Source: Clostridiales bacterium (GTDB lineage: Bacteria; Bacillota; Clostridia; Christensenellales; Aristaeellaceae). Taken from it: 64,000 nucleotides of DNA. The position numbers and the translations under genes were made by a program. Below are positions 43,815 to 51,609 of this stretch, piece after piece; positions within the stretch are counted from its first letter, which is position 1, and each line of letters opens with the position of its first letter. The stretch spans positions 1 through 64,000 of the forward strand of contig SVGP01000006.1 in assembly GCA_015056255.1 (NCBI GenBank). The letters are read 5' to 3'. The notes beneath the pieces are model-generated. The model was not told the origin of the DNA and did not search any database. It worked only from the letters and a program-made list of their open reading frames with translations.

Positions 43815-44930
43815 TCACTGCGCACCGTTTTCGATTTCGCTGATATCCTTGGGATCCACGGTTTCGTCAAAAAAGATCGTAATGGAGCCGGAAACATCCA
43901 CGCTGTTTTCAGAGGGCGTGAGACGCGCCACTTTGCCTTCCTCGATCCACTCCCAATGAATGGCCTCGAGCGCGCCGTGGGGCTCGATGATGATCGCGCC
44001 CTCGGTTTTAGTGTTGAGCTTCACAAAGGCGAACATGGTGCGCGGATAGGCGAAGAGATACTGCTTGAAATCGCCCTCCTCCATGTACATAATGGAGTCC
44101 ACCGTCGAATGAATTTGACTGTTTTCGCGGTAGAGATTCACCTTTTTGCCGTTTTTCTCAAAGGAATTGCGGTAAATCTGGCTGTCCGTGGGATCCGGGG
44201 ACGCGGGCGTGGTTTCGCCTTCGGAGAACGTGACCCTGATCTCGCCGGTTCCTTCGCCGCTGGTATCTTTGGCGAGATATACGCGAAGAGTATTGTCGTC
44301 AAGCCACTCTTCCTTGACCTCAAACTGAGTTCTCTCGTCGCTGGGCACCTTGATTTCGCCCTCAATCGTGTAGGACATGCCCTCAACCGCCTCAGGCACG
44401 CGCACAGTGTACACAAATGCGTCAACAGATACAGGATACTGCGGAATCTCAACGCCGTTTTCATTTACGACATATTCCGTGCCGTCCGGTTCAGCACAGG
44501 CGCGCATAATCACGACATTTTTGCCGTCGTTTTCAAGACCCATTTTGGGAATGAGGGAAAGATTGGTAGTATAGCTCATCATGCTGCCAAAGGTCATGAA
44601 CACTGCAAACGACATAAACAAGATCACGCCCGGAAGGCCGATTTTCATAAACATCGTCTTCATGCGCTTAAAAAGCGCTAAACAAATGAGCAGCACCATG
44701 CCTGCAAGCGGAACGAGGTATAAAAGGAAGGAATACTTCTGGAAGAACATGAACATAATGCCCTGTTTCATCAAAAGCGCTAAAATGAGCGCCAGCACGC
44801 AGAATACGGACATCGCAACGCGGATGATGGTGCCCATTTTCGTCTTGGGATGAATGCTGAAAAACGGAAGTACATCAGGGTCTTTCTCAAAAAGGGCGCT
44901 TTTTCTACGGGTGCGGGATACGGTTTTCAT
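43815..44930 (-). CDS. Membrane protein with large extracellular domain, unknown function
   Basis: A 371-residue protein. The first 130 residues hold about four hydrophobic helices (VAMSVFCVLALILALL, FLLYLVPLAGMVLLICLAL, and others). The rest is a soluble, beta-rich outside domain with two repeated motif groups (YPVSVDAFVYTVRVPEAVEG; FEVKEEWLDDNTLRVYLA), and ends in FFDETVDPKDISEIENG. I do not recognise the family. It is the last gene of a four-gene minus-strand unit with PIG-L, GNAT and NamZ. Confidence 0.7.
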   Translation of the reverse strand: MKTVSRTRRKSALFEKDPDVLPFFSIHPKTKMGTIIRVAMSVFCVLALILALLMKQGIMFMFFQKYSFLLYLVPLAGMVLLICLALFKRMKTMFMKIGLPGVILFMSFAVFMTFGSMMSYTTNLSLIPKMGLENDGKNVVIMRACAEPDGTEYVVNENGVEIPQYPVSVDAFVYTVRVPEAVEGMSYTIEGEIKVPSDERTQFEVKEEWLDDNTLRVYLAKDTSGEGTGEIRVTFSEGETTPASPDPTDSQIYRNSFEKNGKKVNLYRENSQIHSTVDSIMYMEEGDFKQYLFAYPRTMFAFVKLNTKTEGAIIIEPHGALEAIHWEWIEEGKVARLTPSENSVDVSGSITIFFDETVDPKDISEIENGAQ

Positions 44931-44948
44931 CGGGAATCTCCTCCGTTT

Positions 44949-45650
44949 TTACAGGTTTTCAAGCACCATGCGCTTGTCTCCGGTGGTGGTAAAGGCCGTG
45001 GCTCGGCCCTTTCTGATGAGGCAGCCGCGGGTGACGGACAGGGCGTCGTAGTATTTCAGATACGCCATGGACGTGGAATGCTCGGTCAGCCACAGATGCT
45101 TGACCGCTTTTTCCCAGAGGGGATAGGCTTCCGTTACATCGAAATAGTAGTACGGCGAAAAGTCCTCCGCGTCCTCCCAGTTTTCCGCGCACATAAACCT
45201 TTTGATGGGCGCGGGCGCAAGGCCGTCCAGATCGAAGGTGGGGAGAGACGCAAAGAAGATCGCGTTGTCCGTAATCATGTGCGCCTGAACATGATCCTTG
45301 TGGATGGACTTTTTCCAGTGGTAAAGCACCGCGTCCACCTGCTTTTCGCGCATAAGGCGCGCAAGCTTGAGTTCAATTTCCTTATTGTCGTAAAGCTCGC
45401 CGTCGGGAACGTCGAAAACGATACTCTCGCCGCCGAGTTCGTCTGCAAACTTCTTGGCGCATTCAACATTATACTTTCTGAATTCCTCCGGAGTCTGTCC
45501 GGCTGGGCAGCCGCGCTCGCCTGCGGTCAGATCGACGATGATCACGTGATCCCCCATCTGCGCATGCTTGGCCAGAAGCATGCCCATCGTAAGCTGCGCG
45601 TCTCCCGTGTGCGCGCCGACCGCCATGATGACTTTTTTACCGTTCAGCAT
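44949..45650 (-). CDS. PIG-L family deacetylase-like protein with altered active site
   Basis: A 233-residue LmbE/PIG-L fold protein. The N-terminal motif reads VGAHTGDAQLTMG where active zinc-dependent deacetylases have AHPDDxE. The first Asp (general base) is Gly and the Glu is Gln, while His and the second Asp (zinc ligands) remain. HKDHVQAH further on carries the HxxH-type downstream ligand. It may be inactive or use different chemistry. Genes for a double GNAT and NamZ lie directly upstream, so an amino-sugar link is likely. GGAGGG precedes ATG 45650. Confidence 0.82.
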   Translation of the reverse strand: MLNGKKVIMAVGAHTGDAQLTMGMLLAKHAQMGDHVIIVDLTAGERGCPAGQTPEEFRKYNVECAKKFADELGGESIVFDVPDGELYDNKEIELKLARLMREKQVDAVLYHWKKSIHKDHVQAHMITDNAIFFASLPTFDLDGLAPAPIKRFMCAENWEDAEDFSPYYYFDVTEAYPLWEKAVKHLWLTEHSTSMAYLKYYDALSVTRGCLIRKGRATAFTTTGDKRMVLENL

Positions 45651-45666
45651 ATCTAATACCCTCCTG

Positions 45667-46659
45667 TCAGATCTCTTTTTTCATGATGGCAAAGGTGCGT
45701 TTGACGTTAAAGCCTGTGCGCTTGTAAAGCCGCTGGGCGTGATTGTCGATGCCGGTAAACAGCGTTGAAAATTCCGCGCCTTCCTTTACAAATTCGCACA
45801 TCAAATCGTTGAAAAGCACCGTCGCGATGCCTCTTTTTTCGAAATTCGGGTCTACGCAGATGCCGGTGAACCAGCCTCTTCCTGAGGGCTCTTTGTCGAC
45901 GGGGCCGGTAAAGCCCACGATGTGCCCGTCATACACGCCCGCGAGAATCACGCGCGGATTTTCCTTCGCGGTTTCATCCTGCAAAACCTTTCGCCAGTAT
46001 TCGCTTCCGACTCTGTCGCACATGCCGTCAAATTCGCACGCCCATTTGGTATCGTAGCGGCTGGCATAGATGTTTTCGCTCTTTAAGCGCGCCCTGATTT
46101 CATCAATTTCGGGAAGGTATTTGTAATCCTGAAGATTCAAATACATCGCGACTTCGCGGTGCAGGTCCTTGTAGCCGTTTTTGAGCAAAAATTCGTATCC
46201 CGCGCACTCAACGTCCGTCCCGGGGGCGTTGTTGTGGTCATGCCCCGGCGTTCCGGGAATGAACCAGCCGAGGTTGACAGGGTTATTTCCGGAGGAAACC
46301 ACGCTTTTTTTGCCGTTTTTCTTAAACGCCTCTTCAAGCGCAGCCAAAAGCGCCTTGCCGACGCCGACCTTCCTCTTTCCGTCCTTTACAAAAATCGCCG
46401 TTATAAAGCCGGGCGTATTCTCTCGAGTTTCGCCGGGCAGAAAGATCTTCTTCTCCGCGCCCGAAATAAAACCGATAATTTCGCCGTCTTCCTCCGCCAC
46501 AAAATCATACTCGCCGTCATAATGCGGGTTCATTTCAAAAAGCGCGTGGAATCTTTCTTCCGTAAGCGGCTTATAAACAACCTCGTTTTTTTCGCAGCTG
46601 TCGTTCCAAAGGCCGAAAATCGCATTTCTATCTTCGGCGGCTGCCTTTCTGATCGTCAT
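45667..46659 (-). CDS. Tandem GNAT acetyltransferase
   Basis: A 330-residue protein with two GNAT domains. The first (about 1-155) has the acetyl-CoA loop region TAIFVKDGKRKVGVGKALLA. The second (about 190-330) has FTGICVDPNFEKRGIATVLF and ends ERLYKRTGFNVK-like (QRLYKRTGFNVKRTF). The acceptor is unknown. Its position between NamZ and the PIG-L-like gene hints at an amino sugar or peptide. AAGGAGG precedes ATG 46659. Confidence 0.86.
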   Translation of the reverse strand: MTIRKAAAEDRNAIFGLWNDSCEKNEVVYKPLTEERFHALFEMNPHYDGEYDFVAEEDGEIIGFISGAEKKIFLPGETRENTPGFITAIFVKDGKRKVGVGKALLAALEEAFKKNGKKSVVSSGNNPVNLGWFIPGTPGHDHNNAPGTDVECAGYEFLLKNGYKDLHREVAMYLNLQDYKYLPEIDEIRARLKSENIYASRYDTKWACEFDGMCDRVGSEYWRKVLQDETAKENPRVILAGVYDGHIVGFTGPVDKEPSGRGWFTGICVDPNFEKRGIATVLFNDLMCEFVKEGAEFSTLFTGIDNHAQRLYKRTGFNVKRTFAIMKKEI

Positions 46660-46673
46660 ATTGGGTTTCCTCC

Positions 46674-47813
46674 TTAATACAGGTGGTATTTCTGCTTTGT
46701 CTGTTTAAATTCCTGAATGAGCGGCAAATGCTTTTGAATCAGTCCGTCCGCGTCCAATCTGCCCTCCCTGAAATCGTCCGTGCCGAGCAAGAGATTGATA
46801 CCGGCAAGAGCAGTGGTTCCAAGAAATTTTACGTCGTTTGGATACATATCGCGGATGGTTTCCAGAAGATAAAGGCCCGCCTTGAACGCGTCCGCTTCGC
46901 CCGTCAGCGCGCGGATTCGAACGCCCGAGCACATTTCGCCCTGCCACTTGGAAAAGGTGGGCGTGAAGGAAGCTCTTAAAACCGCGATGCCCGGAAGATC
47001 GAATTGACGCATGCGCTTTTCAAGCTTGCCGGCATCAATAAACGGCGCGCCGACCAGTTCAAAGGGCGTTGTGGTGCCGCGGCCCTCGGAGAGGTTCGTG
47101 CCTTCAAAAATGCAGGTGCCGATGTACATAAGCGCGGTTTCAGGGGTGGGCATGTTGGGAGAGGGCGGGGTCCAGACGGAATTCGTATCCGTCCAGAGGT
47201 ATTCCCTTTTCCAGCCCGTAAGCTTTGAAACCGTAAGATCGATATCCAGCTTCAGGTGATCCTTTACAAAATGCGCAAATTCGCCGATGGTTAAACCATA
47301 GCGAGTGGGAACAGCATATTCGCCGACAAAGGAATGGAAGTTTTCATCCAGAAGCGTTCCCTGAACGATTTCGCCACCGATGGGGTTGATGCGGTCGAGA
47401 ACCACGATGGGCTTGTTGTTCTTCGCGCTGGCAATCATGGCGTTGGCCATGGAATAAAGGTAGGTGTAAAACCTTGCGCCGACGTCCTGAAGATCGATGA
47501 CCATAACGTCGATTTCATTCATCATCTCGTCCGTCGGCATTTTGATCTGCCCGTGCATCGAGAATACGGGAACGCCCGTCTCCCTGTCCACTTCGTTTAA
47601 GACCTCGTCGCCCGCCTGCATGTCGCCGCGAATACCATGCTCGCAGGCGAAAAGCGCGGTCAAATTATAATTTTCGTGGATGACGTCTATTGCGCTTTTG
47701 AGGTTTTTGTCAAATCCGCACGGGTGCGTCATAAGACCCACGCGCTTGCCGGAAAGTTTATCGTGTACGCTTTTTAAATTGTCAAGACCGGTCAGAACAT
47801 TGGCTTTCTGCAC
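46674..47813 (-). CDS. NamZ-like exo-beta-N-acetylmuramidase (DUF1343)
   Basis: A 379-residue protein of the DUF1343/GH171 family, whose characterised member B. subtilis NamZ releases terminal MurNAc from peptidoglycan chains. Conserved text: GLMTHPCGFDKNLKSAIDVI, ALFACEHGIRGDMQAGD, VMVIDLQDVGARFYTYLYSM and IFEGTNLSEGRGTTTPFEL with candidate Glu residues. There is no signal peptide, so it acts in the cytoplasm or is exported by another route. The start is GTG 47813. The divergent neighbour genes are a MurK-like kinase and MurQ. Confidence 0.88.
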   Translation of the reverse strand: MQKANVLTGLDNLKSVHDKLSGKRVGLMTHPCGFDKNLKSAIDVIHENYNLTALFACEHGIRGDMQAGDEVLNEVDRETGVPVFSMHGQIKMPTDEMMNEIDVMVIDLQDVGARFYTYLYSMANAMIASAKNNKPIVVLDRINPIGGEIVQGTLLDENFHSFVGEYAVPTRYGLTIGEFAHFVKDHLKLDIDLTVSKLTGWKREYLWTDTNSVWTPPSPNMPTPETALMYIGTCIFEGTNLSEGRGTTTPFELVGAPFIDAGKLEKRMRQFDLPGIAVLRASFTPTFSKWQGEMCSGVRIRALTGEADAFKAGLYLLETIRDMYPNDVKFLGTTALAGINLLLGTDDFREGRLDADGLIQKHLPLIQEFKQTKQKYHLY

Positions 47814-47905
47814 GTTTCTTCACGTCCTTCAATTTTCTTTTCCACTATTATAGCATAAAATCTGCTTTCGCGCACACATTCCGTGCAATTTCTATTGCTT
47901 TTCTT

Positions 47906-47934
47906 TCGATTTTTGTGTAAACTATATACAAATA
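47906..47934 (+). promoter_or_regulatory. Probable promoter of the MurK-like/murQ unit
   Basis: TTGCTT (47906-47911), 17 bases, TAAACT (47929-47934); ATG 47954 is 19 bases further. The divergent namZ promoter must lie in 47820-47905, where I see no clean consensus. Confidence 0.5.
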
Positions 47935-47953
47935 GTGAGAGGAAGCGAGAAAT

Positions 47954-48898
47954 ATGCTGATCGGTATCGACGGCGGCGGCACCAAGACCGCGCTGGTTCT
48001 GACGACGGACGACGGACACATTATAAGTAAATATACAGGTAAAGCCACAAATCCCGCAGACATCGGCGTTGAAGAATGCGCAATTCGCCTTGAAAAACAG
48101 CTGGACGCGCTTTTGAAGGATTTCGGCGGACGCGAAATCGAAATCAGGAGCATCTACGCGGGCATCGCCGGAAGCGCAAACGACAAGACGAAAAACGCGC
48201 TCTATGCACGTCTTCGCGCACTCCTTCCGAATTGCGCGAGCATCGACAACGGAAGCGACGCGTTCAACGCCCTCTACGGCGAAAGCGACGACGGCTACGG
48301 AATCACCCTGATTGCGGGTACGGGCTCGTCCTCCTTTGTGCTGACGGAAAGCGGCATGACTCAGGTCGGCGGCTGGGGTTATCTGATTGACGACGCGGGC
48401 AGCGGCTTTTCCGTTGGTAAAGCTGCGCTCATGGCAGCCTACCGCTCCTTTGACGGGCGCGGCGAAAAGACAACGCTTGAAGAAATGTGCTTAGATAAGC
48501 TCGGCATCAATTTCAGAGACGCCATCCCCCAGATTTACGAGGGCGGAAAGCATTACATCGCCTCCTTCGCCCGAACCGCCTTTGAAGCCGCCGAAAAGGG
48601 CGATGAGATTGCCAAAGCGATCATTGACGATGCGGCGGAAGCGCTTTGCGTGCACCTTCGCGCGTGTCTTACGCATGTAAAAAGCTTTCCGACGGTTTGC
48701 GTTGCGGCGGGCGGCCTGATTACAAACGACAAGTTTTTTGGCATGATTCAGAAAAAGATGGGCGATGATTTAAACCGCATGCGCATTCTGCGTCCCGTCC
48801 TTCCCCCGGTTTACGGCGCGCTGGTTAAGGCCGCAAGAAACATCGGCATCAAAACCGATAAAACATTCAAAGAAAATTTCTTAAACGATTTCGAATAA
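47954..48898 (+). CDS. N-acetylmuramic acid/N-acetylglucosamine kinase (MurK-like, BadF group)
   Basis: A 314-residue kinase: IDGGGTKTALVLTTDDGHI at the start, AGIAGSAN, IDNGSDAFNAL, AGTGSSSFVLTESG and LIDDAGSGFSVGKAALMAAY. With murQ next and namZ divergent, phosphorylation of MurNAc (and GlcNAc) to the 6-phosphate is the best reading, as for Clostridium MurK. It is 16 bases before murQ. Confidence 0.88.
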   Translation: MLIGIDGGGTKTALVLTTDDGHIISKYTGKATNPADIGVEECAIRLEKQLDALLKDFGGREIEIRSIYAGIAGSANDKTKNALYARLRALLPNCASIDNGSDAFNALYGESDDGYGITLIAGTGSSSFVLTESGMTQVGGWGYLIDDAGSGFSVGKAALMAAYRSFDGRGEKTTLEEMCLDKLGINFRDAIPQIYEGGKHYIASFARTAFEAAEKGDEIAKAIIDDAAEALCVHLRACLTHVKSFPTVCVAAGGLITNDKFFGMIQKKMGDDLNRMRILRPVLPPVYGALVKAARNIGIKTDKTFKENFLNDFE

Positions 48899-48914
48899 AC
48901 GGAGGGTTTTCAAA

Positions 48915-49814
48915 ATGGATTTTGGCAAGCTTGACACCGAGAAAACAAACGCAAGAAGCGAGAATTTAGATACGCTGAGCGCGATTGAAATTGCTTCTCT
49001 GATGAACGAACTGGATATGGGCGCGATTTACGCCGTAAAACAGGCGCTTGAGCCCATCGCAAAGACGGCGGAAGCCGCCGCAGCGCGCATTCCCGAAGGC
49101 GGAAGGCTCATCTACATGGGCGCAGGCACCTCGGGACGACTGGGCGTATTGGACGCAAGCGAATGCCCGCCCACCTTCGGCGTTGACAATACCATGGTCG
49201 TCGGCATCATCGCAGGCGGCGACGGCGCGCTTCGAAATGCTATCGAGGGCGCGGAGGACAGTGAAGAGCTCGCCATTGAGAACCTTTGCGACCTCGGCGT
49301 AAATGAAAAGGACGTCGTCGTGGCCATTTCCGCAAGCGGCACCGCTCCTTACTGCGTGGGTGCGCTTAAAAAGGCCAAGGAAGTCGGCGCGCTGGCCGTT
49401 TCCATGTGCTGTAACGTGGGCACCAAGCTCTCCGGCTACGCCGATATCGCAATCGAAATGCCGACCGGCGCCGAGGTTCTCTCCGGCAGCACCCGCCTCC
49501 GTGCAGGCACCGCAACCAAATTAGCCCTTAATATGATCTCCACCTCCTGCATGGTACTTATGGGCAAGGCCTATAAGAATCTGATGGTGGACGTTCGCGC
49601 AACGAACACCAAGCTCAAGGACAGATCCGTCCGCATCGCCATGAAGGCCATGGACGTTGAGCGCGAAGAGGCAGTCGAACGACTTGACAAGGCAAACGGC
49701 TCCATCAAGTGCGCCATCGTCATGAAGGAAACCGGCGCGGACGCGGAAAAAGCCCAAAAAGCGCTGGACGATAACCAGGGCTTTGTAAGACGCGCAATCG
49801 CGGCGTGCAAATAA
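48915..49814 (+). CDS. murQ: N-acetylmuramic acid 6-phosphate etherase
   Basis: A 299-residue SIS-fold enzyme that cleaves the lactyl ether of MurNAc-6-P to GlcNAc-6-P. Diagnostic text: YMGAGTSGRLGVLDASECPP (about residues 71-90), ISASGTAPYCVGALKKA and GSTRLRAGTATKLALNMIST with GAEVLSGST. The full length is present. CGGAGGG precedes ATG 48915. With NamZ and the MurK-like kinase it completes a route from peptidoglycan ends to GlcNAc-6-P; nagA and nagB are not in the window. Confidence 0.95.
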   Translation: MDFGKLDTEKTNARSENLDTLSAIEIASLMNELDMGAIYAVKQALEPIAKTAEAAAARIPEGGRLIYMGAGTSGRLGVLDASECPPTFGVDNTMVVGIIAGGDGALRNAIEGAEDSEELAIENLCDLGVNEKDVVVAISASGTAPYCVGALKKAKEVGALAVSMCCNVGTKLSGYADIAIEMPTGAEVLSGSTRLRAGTATKLALNMISTSCMVLMGKAYKNLMVDVRATNTKLKDRSVRIAMKAMDVEREEAVERLDKANGSIKCAIVMKETGADAEKAQKALDDNQGFVRRAIAACK

Positions 49815-49827
49815 GAAAAAATGAATA

Positions 49828-49918
49828 GACAGCGCGGGCGATCAATGATCGCTCCTACATTCAGTGATCCATTCATCATGATCCTTCAGGGGTACGCATT
49901 GTGTCGCCCGCGCTGTCT
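49828..49918. repeat. Inverted H3 pair, 91 bp
   Basis: Perfect 15-bp outer ends AGACAGCGCGGGCGA / TCGCCCGCGCTGTCT enclose degenerate inner CTACA-type arms (GCTCCTACAT and AGGGGTACG). It is placed between murQ and the AEC transporter promoter. Confidence 0.85.
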
Positions 49919-49927
49919 GATTTCCTA

Positions 49928-49956
49928 TTGACATCGCGCGGTGATCCGGGTATCAT
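49928..49956 (+). promoter_or_regulatory. Promoter of the AEC transporter gene
   Basis: TTGACA (49928-49933), 17 bases, TATCAT (49951-49956), 10 bases after the inverted repeat. Confidence 0.85.
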
Positions 49957-49988
49957 TGTTTTTACATACATATAAAGGAGAAATTTAT

Positions 49989-51035
49989 ATGAGCTCAGTC
50001 ATCAGCGCGGTGGAAGTGGTATTGTCCATATTCATTATGATTGCAGTCGGCATGCTGCTTACGCGCATGGGCTGGATCAAGGAGGCGGAGGGAAAATTCA
50101 TCTCCCGCTTCGTCATCCGCGTGGCCTTGCCCGCAACCATCGTCAGCAATATCTTTCAGAAATTCACGCGCGAAAGCCTGATTTCGATCCCGCTGGGGCT
50201 GATCATTCCTGTTTTGTCGCTTGTGGTCACGATGCTTTGCGCAATCGCATTTTCAAACGCCATGAAGATTCCCAGAAACCGAAAAGGCGCGTTTGTGGTC
50301 ATGTTCACGTTTTCAAACGCGGTGTTTATCGGCCTTCCCGTGTGCAAGGCGTTATTCGGCGAGGATGCAGTCGCCCCGACGCTCACTTATTACATCGCAA
50401 ACACCACGCTTTTCTGGACCATCGGATACTCCATGATGCGCCTGGACGGCGGACAGGAAAAAGAGAAAAAGAGCTTCAAGGGTATTTTGCCCTATCTTTT
50501 CAGCCGCGATAAAGACAACCCTGCCCATCAGGAAGCCAAAAACGCCCTTTCGTTTTTGACCAAGGTTGTTCCGCTTCCGCTTTTGTTTTTGCTGGCAAGC
50601 GTCATCGGCGTCCTCTTAAACATCACGCTTCCCCCCTTCGTCATGTCCTCCGTCAATTATTTGGGCGGAACCGTCACGCCTATTTCCCTCGTGTACACGG
50701 GTTATGTGCTGATGAATATGATTAAAAAGCGCAATTTCTCGTGGAAAAGGGGCTACGCCGTCATTTGCTTTGGAAAGCTTCTTCTGGTGCCCGCCATCGT
50801 GATCGCGCTCTCTGTGATCGTGAAAACCATTCCGGGCGCACAGAACATCTATACGGACATTATGCTTAAAACCTTCCTGATCGAAGCAGCCATGCCCATT
50901 ATGACCCAGACCACCATCGTCGAAGCCGGCTGCGGCGGAGACGCGGAATACGTGGCGGGCGCAACAGCTCTGACCACCGCGCTGTCGCTTGTGTTTATCC
51001 CGCTTTATATGTTTGTCATCGGCTTTGTTTTCTAA
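49989..51035 (+). CDS. AEC-family transporter
   Basis: A 348-residue membrane protein with about ten helices, of the auxin efflux carrier family, which in bacteria moves malate, malonate or other organic acids. It starts at ATG 49989 (AAAGGAG upstream); the frame open to 49941 crosses the promoter -10. AVFIGLPVCKALFGEDAVAP is the conserved mid-protein motif, and the C-terminal LIEAAMPIMTQTTIVEAGCG is also typical. The substrate is unknown. Confidence 0.9.
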   Translation: MSSVISAVEVVLSIFIMIAVGMLLTRMGWIKEAEGKFISRFVIRVALPATIVSNIFQKFTRESLISIPLGLIIPVLSLVVTMLCAIAFSNAMKIPRNRKGAFVVMFTFSNAVFIGLPVCKALFGEDAVAPTLTYYIANTTLFWTIGYSMMRLDGGQEKEKKSFKGILPYLFSRDKDNPAHQEAKNALSFLTKVVPLPLLFLLASVIGVLLNITLPPFVMSSVNYLGGTVTPISLVYTGYVLMNMIKKRNFSWKRGYAVICFGKLLLVPAIVIALSVIVKTIPGAQNIYTDIMLKTFLIEAAMPIMTQTTIVEAGCGGDAEYVAGATALTTALSLVFIPLYMFVIGFVF

Positions 51036-51090
51036 AAAAGAATCAAGGCGCATACCCTCTTTTGAAATAAAAAAAATCGGAGGATGATCC

Positions 51091-51591
51091 ATGAAAAAGC
51101 TAACGCTCACCGAAGCCATCGCTCCCGCAACCGAAATGCTGATGAAGGGCCGCGCGCTATTGACCGTCGGCGGCGAAACGCCCAACACCATGACCATCGG
51201 CTGGGGCTTTATCGGATATTCGTGGAATAAGCCCGTATTCTGCGTAGTGGTAAGAAAACAGCGTCACACCCACGACCTTCTTTTGACGGAGGGCAATTTT
51301 ACCGTTTCCCTGTCCATGGACGAAAATTTAAAGCCCATCTTCGCTTTTGCGGGCGCCGAGTCCGGGCGCGATACAGACAAATTTTCAGGTCACGGTTTGA
51401 CCATGGAAAAGGCGCAGAAGGTGAATGCCCCCATTGTCAAGGAATGCACGCTTCATTTTGAATGCGTAACCCGTCTCGTTCAAGAAATGACCGAGGAGCG
51501 CATGGACAAGGAAATTAGCGCGCGCGTATACCCCATGAAGGATTTCCACACCATGGTTTTCGGCGAGATCGTCGATATCTACGAAACCTGA
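51091..51591 (+). CDS. Flavin reductase-like domain protein
   Basis: A 166-residue FMN-binding split-barrel protein of the flavin reductase/HpaC-like family. PNTMTIGWGFIGYSWNKPVF (about residues 31-50) and VVVRKQRHTHDLLLTEGNFTV are the FMN-binding strands, and KFSGHGLT follows. Reaction and partner are unknown; the family includes proteins that bind FMN tightly. GGAGGATG precedes ATG 51091. GH127 follows after 18 bases. Confidence 0.88.
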   Translation: MKKLTLTEAIAPATEMLMKGRALLTVGGETPNTMTIGWGFIGYSWNKPVFCVVVRKQRHTHDLLLTEGNFTVSLSMDENLKPIFAFAGAESGRDTDKFSGHGLTMEKAQKVNAPIVKECTLHFECVTRLVQEMTEERMDKEISARVYPMKDFHTMVFGEIVDIYET

Positions 51592-51609
51592 CAGAAAGGA
51601 ACAAACGCC

